From Pseudoalteromonas flavipulchra NCIMB 2033 = ATCC BAA-314 (GTDB lineage: Bacteria > Pseudomonadota > Gammaproteobacteria > Enterobacterales > Alteromonadaceae), in the NCBI GenBank assembly GCA_000814665.1, contig JWIH01000020.1, forward strand, positions 479,398-543,397: 64,000 bases of DNA. Direction: 5' to 3'. Under the pieces are notes generated by a model. It made no database searches, was not told the DNA's origin, and was given only the letters and a program-made list of their open reading frames with translations. Positions within the stretch are counted from its first letter, which is position 1; every line of letters starts with the position of its first letter. The translations under genes and the position numbers were made by a program. Below are positions 34,490-43,732 of this stretch, in pieces.

Positions 34490-34999
34490 TTACAGCCCTG
34501 TCATTTTTGATAAATGCGTAGAGAGGGCAAGTTGGATCTTAGTGTCAGGGGCCTTTACAGTAAACAAAGCCTCTTCAAAATCTCCTTTTGAAAAGCTATC
34601 GTGAATGTTATTCGACAGCGCATAAGGCTCACTTGGCATGCCGGTAAATGGGAAGATCATCCGATCCATGCCGCCATCACCATCTTCGTCATGGATCACG
34701 TGGATCGCATACTGGCCTGCAGGCACGCCTTCAAAAGTGACCGTCGTGGTAGGAGTTTGCGGTGTGACAATCAGCTTGCGAAAAAAGTGAGCGTCTGGAT
34801 CATTCACATTTTTATCGCTGTGGTAGTCAGCGCTGTTGTCAAATAGCAGTACTAGCATTTGACCATCGGTATTGGTCACATCAGTGATCTCAACCGTAAG
34901 ATTCGTTGGGGGACCTGCAACCGTATTTACGCTTACCGGACTTGTTGAACTACACGCCGCAAGTAGTGCCAGCGCAAACAATAAACTTAGGGACCTCAT
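34490..34999 (-). CDS. DUF2141 family lipoprotein
   Basis: A 169-residue protein with lipobox ALLAAC (Cys16). The DUF2141 fold shows as LTVEITDVTNTDGQMLVLLF at the start of the domain, VTFEGVPAGQYAIHVIHDED with the D-x-D-G-D loop (DEDGDGGMD), and MPSEPYALSNN. The family is a small beta-sandwich of unknown function, often with a signal peptide. It ends in a clear terminator and stands alone. Confidence 0.87.
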   Translation of the reverse strand: MRSLSLLFALALLAACSSTSPVSVNTVAGPPTNLTVEITDVTNTDGQMLVLLFDNSADYHSDKNVNDPDAHFFRKLIVTPQTPTTTVTFEGVPAGQYAIHVIHDEDGDGGMDRMIFPFTGMPSEPYALSNNIHDSFSKGDFEEALFTVKAPDTKIQLALSTHLSKMTGL

Positions 35000-35269
35000 C
35001 CTTTGCTCCTATTAAGGGTTAAATTGTAGCTCCACAAGCTTGTCAGATAATTGTGTAAATACTGTTAAAAATTGTTAGATGCGAGCAATGTTAAAGACTG
35101 TTCTGACCAGTATGACCGCGCGCTGTAATAGATGGGAATAATCATTCGATGTAATAGAACGAAATAGCCAAATTTGACTAATTTTATTCTCGCGTAGGTT
35201 TGGTAGGCTAACCATTAAATAATGGCGCTGAACTTATTCTCTCAAGTTCAGATTAACCCGAGAGTTATT

Positions 35270-36097
35270 ATGAAAATTATCCGAACTAACAAAGCACAGG
35301 CGACACAAGATGGTGCTGGTGTAAATATTAACCGCATCGCTGGATTTGACGGCAAGAGTTTAGATCCTTATCTCATGATTGATGAATTGAAATCAGATAA
35401 TCGCAGTGACTTTATGGCTGGCTTCCCACCGCACCCACACCGAGGCATTGAAACCTTTACTTATATTCGCAAAGGCGGCTTTGAGCATAGAGATCAAATG
35501 GGTAATGTCAAAGCCATTCGCAGCGGTGATGTGCAGTGGATGAGCACCGGGCGTGGTGTGGTGCATTCAGAAATGCCGCTAAGTGACGCACAAGGCATGC
35601 ATGGCTTTCAAATTTGGCTAAATATGCCAGCAAAAGACAAAATGCGAGCGCCTAGATATCAAGATACAACTGAGCACCCTGCACCACAAAAAGCGATAGC
35701 AAAAGCTGGTCATTTCAAAGCACTGGCGGGCACATGGCAAGTGGCGGGCGAAGTGCTTACATCGTCATTACAGTCTCTTGCAGGGGAAGGAGCACTTGCA
35801 GATGTGACCTTAACTGCGGGAAGTCAATTGCACCTTGAACTGGCTCAGTTTGGCAAGGTGATGATCTACATTCATTCGGGCAGATTTGAAAACTATGGGG
35901 AGCAAACGCTGCTTGAGCTTGACCCCAGCCAAAACCTTGATCTCTTAGCTACGGATGATGTTGGCTTTTTGATCCTCGCAGGGCAGCCGATTAATGAAAA
36001 AATAGCGCATATGGGACCATTTGTGATGAATACCCAAGAGGAGCTTCATCAAGCGGTAAAAGATTATCAACAAGGACGCTTCGGCGATATTGTATAG
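35270..36097 (+). CDS. Pirin family protein
   Basis: A 275-residue bicupin. The ATG at 35270 (MKIIRTNKAQ) is chosen; an in-frame ATG at 35222 adds 16 residues without homology. The pirin metal site is in FPPHPHRGIETFTYIRKGGFEHRD, followed by QWMSTGRGVVHSEMP and a C-terminal cupin. Bacterial pirins such as YhhW act as quercetin dioxygenases or stress-related regulators. It is 9 bp upstream of yqjG and most likely co-transcribed, so a role in quinone or aromatic metabolism is plausible. Confidence 0.92.
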   Translation: MKIIRTNKAQATQDGAGVNINRIAGFDGKSLDPYLMIDELKSDNRSDFMAGFPPHPHRGIETFTYIRKGGFEHRDQMGNVKAIRSGDVQWMSTGRGVVHSEMPLSDAQGMHGFQIWLNMPAKDKMRAPRYQDTTEHPAPQKAIAKAGHFKALAGTWQVAGEVLTSSLQSLAGEGALADVTLTAGSQLHLELAQFGKVMIYIHSGRFENYGEQTLLELDPSQNLDLLATDDVGFLILAGQPINEKIAHMGPFVMNTQEELHQAVKDYQQGRFGDIV

Positions 36098-36106
36098 GAG
36101 GTTTAC

Positions 36107-37090
36107 ATGGGATTATTAATTGACGGTCAATGGCACGATAAGTGGTATGACACAAAAAGTAGCCAAGGCAAGTTTGAGCGTGAGTCTGCAAAACTAAGAA
36201 ATTGGGTAACAGCAGACGGCAGTACAGGGCCAACGGGTAAAGCGGGCTTTAAAGCCGAGTCCGGACGTTACCATTTGTATGTTTCCCTTGCGTGTCCTTG
36301 GGCTCATAGAACGCTTATTTTCAGACAGCTTAAACAATTAGAGGCGCATATTGATGTCTCGATTGTAGACCCAGATATGTTAGATCAAGGTTGGTGCTTT
36401 ACCAGTCAGCGGCCAGAAGTCGGTGATAGCCTGTATCAGCTCAGTTTTATGCATCAGCTGTATACGAAAAACGACCCAAATTATTCGGGTCGAGTCACGG
36501 TGCCAGTCCTTTGGGATAAACAAACGGAGCAGATCGTGAGCAACGAATCGAGTGAAATCATTCGTATGTTTAATCGTGCGTTTAACCAGATAACGGGAAA
36601 CGACACCGATTATTACCCAGAGGCGTTACAGCATGAAATCGATGAAATAAACGAATTTGTTTATCACAATATCAACAATGGCGTATATAAGGCCGGATTT
36701 GCGACAACCCAAGATGCTTATCACAATGCGGTAAGCGCGTTATTTAACGCGCTAGATAAGCTTGAAGCAAGACTCGCTGCGCAACGTTATCTTGTGAAAG
36801 GACAATTAACGGAAGCCGACTGGCGATTATTTACGACTCTCATCCGTTTCGATAGCGTGTACCATGGTCACTTCAAGTGCAACATTAAGCAAATCGAAGA
36901 TTACCCCAATATTTCTGCCTATGTGCGTGACTTATATCAACATCAAGGTATTGCAGATACAGTTGATTTTTACCACATTAAAAGGCACTACTACTTTAGC
37001 CATACGATGATCAATCCAACCCAAGTAGTACCAGAAGGGCCAAGCATTGATTATCACCGTTTTCATAACCGTAAAGGCATCACGTTGTAA
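36107..37090 (+). CDS. yqjG: Glutathionyl-hydroquinone reductase
   Basis: A 327-residue glutathione transferase of the Xi class. The catalytic cysteine is Cys63 in YVSLACPWAHRTL. GRVTVPVLWDKQT (the cis-Pro) and NESSEIIRMFN (the glutathione gamma-glutamyl site) follow, and the C-terminal helical domain has EADWRLFTTLIRFDSVYHGHFK. The family reduces glutathionyl-hydroquinones to hydroquinones. TAGGAGG precedes the ATG. Together with pirin it fits a quinone-handling operon. Confidence 0.93.
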   Translation: MGLLIDGQWHDKWYDTKSSQGKFERESAKLRNWVTADGSTGPTGKAGFKAESGRYHLYVSLACPWAHRTLIFRQLKQLEAHIDVSIVDPDMLDQGWCFTSQRPEVGDSLYQLSFMHQLYTKNDPNYSGRVTVPVLWDKQTEQIVSNESSEIIRMFNRAFNQITGNDTDYYPEALQHEIDEINEFVYHNINNGVYKAGFATTQDAYHNAVSALFNALDKLEARLAAQRYLVKGQLTEADWRLFTTLIRFDSVYHGHFKCNIKQIEDYPNISAYVRDLYQHQGIADTVDFYHIKRHYYFSHTMINPTQVVPEGPSIDYHRFHNRKGITL

Positions 37091-37151
37091 ATAACCTCCG
37101 TGTGCAGGGTAAGTAATCTTTGTCTTTGTTTCTATTTGGACTAGATTTAAT

Positions 37152-37200
37152 AATGCGTTTGCTTGTAGCTGCCCTTTGTGCTTAAGTGCAAACGCATTTT
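37152..37200 (+). terminator. Terminator after yqjG
   Basis: AATGCGTTTGC and GCAAACGCATT form an 11-bp perfect stem with a long loop of about 25 bases, followed by TTTT on the + strand. Confidence 0.65.
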
Positions 37201-37244
37201 AGGTCTTTATGCCTAACAGTTAGGCCACTGTCCAAGGAGAAAAT

Positions 37245-40200
37245 GTGTCTTCTTCCAATATTGCTAAGGGCGCTATTGTACTGCTGCTCGCCGTGATGGT
37301 GAGTGCCATCTTATATTTTGAAAACAGTATCCATCGTGACCTGAACGAGGGCTTTTATCAGCGCTTGGAGCAGGTACATTCGGCACAAAACAATATTTAC
37401 TTGGGAGAGATCGACGATAACCGCCGGTTTCTTTATTTTCTGCTAGATACCCCGCCAATTCAGGGTATCGCCAGAGCGGAAAAAAACGATGGTATCGACC
37501 CTCAAGAAAACACGCCGCTTGATGTTTGGCGGGCACGACTAAGTACGATTTTTAGGTCAATGTTATATTCGTATGATGGCCTTAACCAAATCCGCCTACT
37601 TGACGCCCATACAGGCGTTGAGATGGTTAGGGTTGAACGGCAGCTAGGGCAGGTCATCGCTGTACCCGATAGCAAACTACAGGATAAGAGCGAAAGTGAT
37701 TACTTTATCCAAGCACTGCAACTGCCAGAACGCACTATCTATTCCACAACAATCAACTTAAATCGCGAGCACGGACAGGTCGTCACGCCTTTTCAACCAA
37801 CCAAACGCTTTACCTTACCGACCTACGATATAGATAACGAATTATTTGGTATATTGGTAATTAATACCAATGCTGAAAAGATGATAGACAGAATTGTCTC
37901 TCAAGTGCCTAGTATGCAAAAAGTGATGCTCTTAGGTGCAGATGACTCATTTATTTATCACCCTGAATTTTCGCTACGATACAGCAAAGATATAAACCCC
38001 GAAATCAACTTTCAAACATTATATCGCGTGACACCATGGTCCAATAAAATCCAACTGGTGGAAGAAAAGTCAACGGGAGAGCAGTTTCTTGCGCTCATTA
38101 GCAAGGTTGAAGGGGCTAACTTTAACAACTTAGAAGTTAAGCTCGTTAATCTTATCCCTTTTGCTGTTTATCAGCAAAGCCTCAATGAAAAACGATTAAC
38201 CACCTATGTTTTACTCGCGATTGCCTGCGGTGTATTCGCTCTAGTCTTTTTTGCATTTTGGCAATATACCCATAGTTTACGTGCGCTCGATTCAACGCGA
38301 GCAGAGTTTAAGGCGATTTTAGATGGTGCCTCAGATGGTGTGCTTGGCTTTGATAGCAACTTAAAGCTCACCAGCTTTAATGAGTCGGCACAGCGTTTCT
38401 TTAAGCAGCTGAATAACAGTCGTTTAGGTAACAACCCACAGTTTTTGCCAGAGGCTGTGCATCAGTTTTTATTTCACTATGCCAATATGGTTTTACAGGG
38501 CGAAGTGGTGGAGTCTAAGTCATTACAACTAGACTTGAACGCCCATGAGAACATCTGGCTTTCACTTAGTTTATCTCCAATCTATGCAGGAAACGGGCGC
38601 ATTCAGGGGGTCGCACTATTTGTTGAAGACATCACTGCGAAAAAAGAAGCGGAAGCACAGTTAGTTGGTGCAAATGAACGACTAGAGCAAGAGGTGAAGG
38701 AGCGCACCAAAGAGCTGGTGGACGCTCGGGATAAAGCAGCGAAAGCGTCGGAAGTGAAAAGTGCATTTATTTCCACTATCAGCCATGAAATGAGGACGCC
38801 TCTCAATGGTATTTTAGGATCACTAAACTTGGTGAGAAAAGAGCCCGTTACTAAGCACCAACATAAGTACCTAGAAATGATGGAAACGAGCTCGACTACG
38901 CTTTTGTCGTTAATTAACGATGTACTGGACTTGTCGAAGATAGAAGCGGGTAAGCTGGACATTGATAATGAGCCGTTCAACCCGCTCTCTGTCATTGAGC
39001 ATGTCGCGCTATCTATGTCGGCGAAAGCCAAAGAACAGGGTATCACTTATATTTTGGACCAAACTGGTTTAGCGCATATTGAACTGTGCGGTGATGCGGC
39101 GCGCGTTAAACAAATAATTTATAACCTCCTCAGTAACGCAATTAAATTTACTAAAAAAGGTCATGTGAAATTGACCGTTACCACCGAACAGTTAGACGAC
39201 ACGGTATGGCTTAAAGTCACTGTGGAAGACACTGGAGTTGGAATTGAAAAAGCTAATCAAAACAAGCTATTTCAATCGTTTAGTCAAGAATCTGCTAATA
39301 CCTCGAACGAGTTTGGAGGCACAGGCCTTGGACTCTCTATTTGTAAGCAGTTAGTCGAAAAGATGCTCGGCCATATTCACTTTGAGAGTGAAAAGTTTAA
39401 AGGCAGCAAGTTTTGGTTTGAATTACCCTTTTCTAGTGCGCAAACTAAGCCCATCAACGTGCCTGAAGTATTGGCCGATAAAACAGTCTCTGTGTTCAGC
39501 AAAACAAAACTGGAGTCAGAGACTGTTGCTAAGCTTATCGCTCTATGTGCTGGTGAATACGTTGAGAAAGAGGCACAGAGTGATATATGCATCATTACCA
39601 ATGAGCAAGATTATATTCAAGTGAAGTCAGCTCAAAATCATTTTGAGAAACTTATTTTAGTGGGGGATGAACTTCAGAATATTAACGATGCTGATAACAT
39701 AGTGCATATCTCTTCACCTCTTAGAGTTGGAGAGTTTGTTGCGCTATTTGACTTAAACAAAGCAATCAGATTACAGCCTAGCTTGAAGAAATCAGGTGAG
39801 ACAGTTGCATTAAGTGGTAACTTGGTCGCGGGCTGTCACTTCTTGGTAGTAGACGATAATCAAATCAACCGGATTGTGGCAAAAGGCATTTTGGAAGGAC
39901 AAGGAGCTAAGGTGAGTTTTGCTGTTGATGGTCAAGATGCTGTGAATAAACTGCTGTTATTTGAGCATCAAGAGGTTGATTTTGATGCTATCTTTATGGA
40001 CTGTAATATGCCAGGAATGGATGGGTATCAGGCCACAAGAGCGATCCGTCAAGGTCAAGGTGGTGATAAGTATAAAGATGCGATCATTATTGCGATGACT
40101 GCCAGCGCCCTTGCGGGTGAAAAAGAACGTTGTCTCAATGCAGGAATGGATGAGTTTGTGACTAAACCTGTGGTCGTCGAACAGTTATTTGACGTGCTAG

Positions 40201-40643
40201 ATGCGCTAGGTGTGCATGCTAAGGATGATGATTCTGTGCTTATTCACCCGTTTGAAAGTGTGGCAGAAGAGCAAATAAGCCTGCCGATAAACGAAGCTGA
40301 CGTGCTCGAGCGCCTCTCTGGGGACGAAGAATTACTTAAAAAGGTGTACACCTTATTCTTGAACGACTCTGAAAATCAAATGCAACAGCTTAGATTGAGT
40401 ATCAAAAATAGTAATTGCGATGCATCGGCAAAATACAGCCATGCACTTAAAGGTCAAGCTGGTGATTTAGCCGCAGAAGCACTCTTTGATCTGCTTGATA
40501 AAATAGAGACTTATGCGCGTGAACACCAAGCTGGGCAGTGTAAATCACACTTGGAACAAGCGCAAAGTGAATACGATAAAGTCGTCGTATTTGCAAAAAA
40601 ACGCGTGAGTGAGCTAGAGTTCGTAGATATCAACAGTGGCTAA
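37245..40643 (+). CDS. Membrane-bound hybrid histidine kinase with receiver and HPt domains
   Basis: A 1132-residue sensor. The start is a GTG with AAGGAG upstream. One helix near residues 7-25 and a second near 318-338 (VLLAIACGVFALVFFAFW) bracket a dCache-like periplasmic domain. Then come a PAS domain, a coiled linker, HisKA with His514 in SHEMRTPLNG, an ATPase domain (DAARVKQIIYNLLSNAIK, TGLGLSIC), a degenerate receiver-like stretch, a true receiver with Asp919 in MDCNMPGMDG, and an HPt domain with His1066 in YSHALKG. All phosphorelay steps up to a separate response regulator are in one chain. No cognate output regulator is adjacent. Confidence 0.93.
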   Translation: MSSSNIAKGAIVLLLAVMVSAILYFENSIHRDLNEGFYQRLEQVHSAQNNIYLGEIDDNRRFLYFLLDTPPIQGIARAEKNDGIDPQENTPLDVWRARLSTIFRSMLYSYDGLNQIRLLDAHTGVEMVRVERQLGQVIAVPDSKLQDKSESDYFIQALQLPERTIYSTTINLNREHGQVVTPFQPTKRFTLPTYDIDNELFGILVINTNAEKMIDRIVSQVPSMQKVMLLGADDSFIYHPEFSLRYSKDINPEINFQTLYRVTPWSNKIQLVEEKSTGEQFLALISKVEGANFNNLEVKLVNLIPFAVYQQSLNEKRLTTYVLLAIACGVFALVFFAFWQYTHSLRALDSTRAEFKAILDGASDGVLGFDSNLKLTSFNESAQRFFKQLNNSRLGNNPQFLPEAVHQFLFHYANMVLQGEVVESKSLQLDLNAHENIWLSLSLSPIYAGNGRIQGVALFVEDITAKKEAEAQLVGANERLEQEVKERTKELVDARDKAAKASEVKSAFISTISHEMRTPLNGILGSLNLVRKEPVTKHQHKYLEMMETSSTTLLSLINDVLDLSKIEAGKLDIDNEPFNPLSVIEHVALSMSAKAKEQGITYILDQTGLAHIELCGDAARVKQIIYNLLSNAIKFTKKGHVKLTVTTEQLDDTVWLKVTVEDTGVGIEKANQNKLFQSFSQESANTSNEFGGTGLGLSICKQLVEKMLGHIHFESEKFKGSKFWFELPFSSAQTKPINVPEVLADKTVSVFSKTKLESETVAKLIALCAGEYVEKEAQSDICIITNEQDYIQVKSAQNHFEKLILVGDELQNINDADNIVHISSPLRVGEFVALFDLNKAIRLQPSLKKSGETVALSGNLVAGCHFLVVDDNQINRIVAKGILEGQGAKVSFAVDGQDAVNKLLLFEHQEVDFDAIFMDCNMPGMDGYQATRAIRQGQGGDKYKDAIIIAMTASALAGEKERCLNAGMDEFVTKPVVVEQLFDVLDALGVHAKDDDSVLIHPFESVAEEQISLPINEADVLERLSGDEELLKKVYTLFLNDSENQMQQLRLSIKNSNCDASAKYSHALKGQAGDLAAEALFDLLDKIETYAREHQAGQCKSHLEQAQSEYDKVVVFAKKRVSELEFVDINSG

Positions 40644-40663
40644 AGTGAGTGAGGCCTTGGTTG

Positions 40664-40691
40664 AATAATGGTGAGGTTATTCACCATTATT
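40664..40691. terminator. Bidirectional terminator
   Basis: AATAATGGTGA and TCACCATTATT form an 11-bp perfect stem around GGTTAT, overlapping the stop codon of the DJ-1 gene on the minus strand. Confidence 0.7.
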
Positions 40692-41265
40692 AACTTCTAG
40701 GCCAGTCATAATCCATTTGGGTTGCGGTTTTTCTTGCAACAGATTGTCCGAAGCGTTTTTTCACCAGCTCTAAACTCATATCTATACCTGCCGAAATACC
40801 CGCTGAGCTAGTAAAATTCTGATCCATCATAAATCTTACGTCCTCAACGACTTCTAAAGAGGGATATTGCTCTCTCAAATCGTCGATATCCTGCCAGTGG
40901 GTGGTGACTCGCTTGCCATCAATAAGGCCTGCTTCGGCATATAAAAACACACCTGTACAAACAGATGCGCACTGAGAGGTATGATTCGCTGTTTCTGCAA
41001 GCCAATTAAGTACGTTGTGATCTCCGCAAATTTGGTGATGAAGTCCGCCTACTACGATGAGCAAATCAAACTTTGGATGCGAGTAAATACTGTAATGGGG
41101 GTTTACACTCATGCCGCCACGCGAGGTAACAGGAACATGACTTGGAGCGACAAGGCTGACGTTAATCGGCGTTTCGATAAATCGCTTTGCGGTGTTGAAT
41201 ACCTCAAACGGGCCGCAAAAATCTAAACACTCTGCACCGTCATAGATAAAAATACCAACTTCCAT
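40690..41265 (-). CDS. DJ-1/PfpI family protein (isonitrile-hydratase-like)
   Basis: A 191-residue protein. The nucleophile elbow is ASVCTGVFLYAEAGL with Cys103, preceded by LLIVVGGLH and followed by TTHW and the family stretch DQNFTSSAGISAGIDMSLEL. This matches the AraC-regulator-associated and isonitrile-hydratase branch of the DJ-1 superfamily, without a DNA-binding domain. Substrate unknown. The 19-bp-like sequence at 40807-40825 encodes the conserved DQNFTS segment, so that match may come from protein conservation. Confidence 0.87.
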   Translation of the reverse strand: MEVGIFIYDGAECLDFCGPFEVFNTAKRFIETPINVSLVAPSHVPVTSRGGMSVNPHYSIYSHPKFDLLIVVGGLHHQICGDHNVLNWLAETANHTSQCASVCTGVFLYAEAGLIDGKRVTTHWQDIDDLREQYPSLEVVEDVRFMMDQNFTSSAGISAGIDMSLELVKKRFGQSVARKTATQMDYDWPRS

Positions 41266-41278
41266 TATTTCTTCCCAC

Positions 41279-41297
41279 AGATCAGTTTTTTACTAAC
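41279..41297. repeat. Isolated copy of the 19-bp dispersed motif
   Basis: AGATCAGTTTTTTACTAAC matches the reverse consensus at 16 of 17 fixed positions. It lies 14 bp upstream of the DJ-1 gene start, in the divergent region before the M3 peptidase. This is the only copy in a position where a transcription operator would be natural. Confidence 0.75.
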
Positions 41298-41503
41298 TTG
41301 GCTGATTTTAGTTAAATTTTCAAGATAAATTGTAACAACCCATGAAAAAACTCTACTCACTGTCGTTTTAGTGTCTTTAAGCTACTATGAACTCAAGCTT
41401 TTCTGCTCCATCGCAGAGAACCTTGTTTCTCCCGCAAAGCGATTGCACTTTTAGAGACGATCCGTAATATCTTACCCACGATAACAACAAGCGATGAAAC
41501 AAA

Positions 41504-43669
41504 ATGTTCAAACCTTCCATCACATTATTAAGTGCAGCCGTATGTTTAGCCTTTGCGGGCTGTGCGGGCACTGCAGACCAAAGCCAAGAACCAGTAAAAT
41601 CACTGCAAAGTAAGCAATATGATAACGTGCTTTTACAGGAGTTTTCAGGTCCTTATCAAGGCGTTCCTCATTTTGACAAAATGAAGCTTGAAGATTTAGA
41701 AGCTGCGCTTGAAATTGGTATGGCTGATAATTTGAAAGAAATTGAAGCAATAGCCAATAATCCAGCTAAGCCAACTTTTGAGAACACCATTGTTGCACTA
41801 GAAAGAGCGGGTGCCGCTTTGGATCGCGTTTTTACCTACTATGGTCTTTGGAGTGCAAACATTTCAAGCCCGGAGTTTAGAGAAATCCAATCGCGAGTTG
41901 TGCCTAAGTTTTCAGAGTTCAGCTCTAAAATCACCCAAAACCAAGCGCTTTTTGAACGCGTAAAAGCAGTATATGAAGGCGCTGAATATAAAAAGTTAAC
42001 TGCTGAAGAGCAGCGTATCACTTGGATGCGTTATAACGGCTTTGCTCGCAATGGTGCGACGCTAAAAGGTGAAGACGCTAAGCGTTACGCAGACATCAAT
42101 CTTGAGCTATCAAAGCTACATACTAAGTTTGCAAATAACGTCCTTGCAGATGAAGAAAACTACGTGGTTTACCTCACTAAAGCGCAGTTGTCAGGTTTGC
42201 CTGAGTCGTTTGTTGCATCGGCAGCGGCTGCTGCAAAAGCGCGCGGCAAGGCGGATATGTACGCGATTACAAACTCTCGCTCTTCAATGGATCCATTTTT
42301 AACCTACTCAACAGAGCGTGAGTTACGCGAGAAAGTATGGAACAACTATTATAACCGAGGCAACAACGGTGGTGAGTACGACAACAAAGCGATTATCTCT
42401 GACATCTTAACGCTTAGACATGAGCGCGTTAACTTACTGGGTTACGATAATTACGCGCAGTGGCGTCTTGAAGACCGCATGGCGAAAAAGCCTGAAAACG
42501 CTATGGCGCTGATGAAAAAAGTGTGGCCAGCAGCAATTGCCCGCGTGAAAGAAGAAGTTGCTGACATGCAAGCGATCGCCGACAAAGAAGGCGCCGATAT
42601 CACCATCAAGCCATGGGATTACCGTTTCTACGCCGAGAAGGTTCGCCAAGCTAAATATCAATTGGATTCAAACGAAGTTAAAGCTTATTTACAGCTAGAC
42701 AATCTGCGCGAAGCAATGTTCTATGTTGCAGGCCGTTTGTTTAACTTTGAGTTCACCGAAGTGCCTAAGGGCTCAGTACCAGTGTTCCACCCTGACGTTC
42801 GTGTATGGGAAGTAACAGACAAAACCACCGGTGATAATATCGGCCTTTGGTATTTAGACCCGTTCGCACGTAAAGGTAAACGCTCTGGTGCGTGGGCCAT
42901 ATCATATCGTAGCCATACAACATTTGATGGTAAAACAAATGTGCTTAGCTCAAACAACTCCAACTTTGTGAAAGCACCTGAAGGTGAAGCGACCTTAATT
43001 TCTTGGTCAGATGCAGAAACCTATTTCCACGAGTTTGGTCACGCGCTGCATGCGCTTTCATCAAACGTGAAGTATCCTAGTTCAAACTCTGGCGTGCGCG
43101 ACTACACTGAGTTCCAATCTCAGCTATTGGAGCGTTGGTTGGCAACGGACGAAGTGATCAATCGTTACTTAGTTCACTATAAAACAGGCAAACCTATGCC
43201 TAAAGCGCTAATCGAGAAAATCAAGAAGTCAGCAACCTTTAACCAAGGTTTCGCGACGACTGAATACCTTGGATCGGCTATCATGGATATGCTTTTCCAT
43301 ACCACAGATCCTGACAAGATTGGCGACCCTGTTGCATTCGAAAAGTCTCAGTTAGGTGCGCTTGGCATGCCGGACGAGGTAGTGATGCGTCATCGTACAA
43401 CTCACTTTGGTCACGTATTCTCAGGTGAAGGTTATTCAGCGGGTTACTACGGTTACCTGTGGGCTGAGGTATTAACTTCTGATGCAGCAGAAGCGTTTGC
43501 TGAAGCGCCAGGTGGCTTCTACGACAAAGACGTTGCACAGCGTTTAGTGGATTACCTATTCTCAGTTCGCAACTCAATGGATCCAGCAGAAGCGTATCGC
43601 AAGTTTAGAGGCCGTGACGCTGAAGTTGAGGCGCTGATGCGTGATAGAGGCTTTCCGGTAGAGAAGTAA
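41504..43669 (+). CDS. dcp: M3 family metallopeptidase (peptidyl-dipeptidase Dcp-like), lipoprotein
   Basis: A 721-residue oligopeptidase. The N-terminus MFKPSITLLSAAVCLAFAGC is a lipoprotein signal with Cys20, and a short linker leads into the helical thimet-type fold. The zinc site HEFGHALH lies near residue 510, with the third ligand downstream in EFQSQLLERW. GYSAGYYGYLWAEVL is the conserved substrate loop. Dcp releases C-terminal dipeptides; lipid-anchored versions act in the envelope. The gene symbol follows the nearest well-known family member and is not certain. Confidence 0.9.
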   Translation: MFKPSITLLSAAVCLAFAGCAGTADQSQEPVKSLQSKQYDNVLLQEFSGPYQGVPHFDKMKLEDLEAALEIGMADNLKEIEAIANNPAKPTFENTIVALERAGAALDRVFTYYGLWSANISSPEFREIQSRVVPKFSEFSSKITQNQALFERVKAVYEGAEYKKLTAEEQRITWMRYNGFARNGATLKGEDAKRYADINLELSKLHTKFANNVLADEENYVVYLTKAQLSGLPESFVASAAAAAKARGKADMYAITNSRSSMDPFLTYSTERELREKVWNNYYNRGNNGGEYDNKAIISDILTLRHERVNLLGYDNYAQWRLEDRMAKKPENAMALMKKVWPAAIARVKEEVADMQAIADKEGADITIKPWDYRFYAEKVRQAKYQLDSNEVKAYLQLDNLREAMFYVAGRLFNFEFTEVPKGSVPVFHPDVRVWEVTDKTTGDNIGLWYLDPFARKGKRSGAWAISYRSHTTFDGKTNVLSSNNSNFVKAPEGEATLISWSDAETYFHEFGHALHALSSNVKYPSSNSGVRDYTEFQSQLLERWLATDEVINRYLVHYKTGKPMPKALIEKIKKSATFNQGFATTEYLGSAIMDMLFHTTDPDKIGDPVAFEKSQLGALGMPDEVVMRHRTTHFGHVFSGEGYSAGYYGYLWAEVLTSDAAEAFAEAPGGFYDKDVAQRLVDYLFSVRNSMDPAEAYRKFRGRDAEVEALMRDRGFPVEK

Positions 43670-43695
43670 AAAGTTTACTCTGCTATTTGGATAAT

Positions 43696-43724
43696 AAAAA
43701 ACCCCCTGAACCAAGGGGTTTTTT
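43696..43724. terminator. Bidirectional terminator
   Basis: AAAAAACCCC and GGGGTTTTTT form a 10-bp perfect stem with a 9-base loop between the convergent M3 peptidase and DUF1707 genes. Confidence 0.9.
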
Positions 43725-43732
43725 ATTAAGCT

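Noticed and set aside
38603-39046. 147-codon minus-strand frame within the hybrid kinase
   Set aside because: Serine-rich antisense shadow of the HisKA region of a clear gene.
40807-40825. Strong independent weight for the motif copy in the DJ-1 gene
   Set aside because: It matches at 15 of 17 fixed positions but encodes a segment conserved in DJ-1 proteins, so protein constraint alone could explain it; kept only as a weak copy.
43300-43577. 98-codon minus-strand frame within the M3 peptidase
   Set aside because: Shadow of a well-supported gene.
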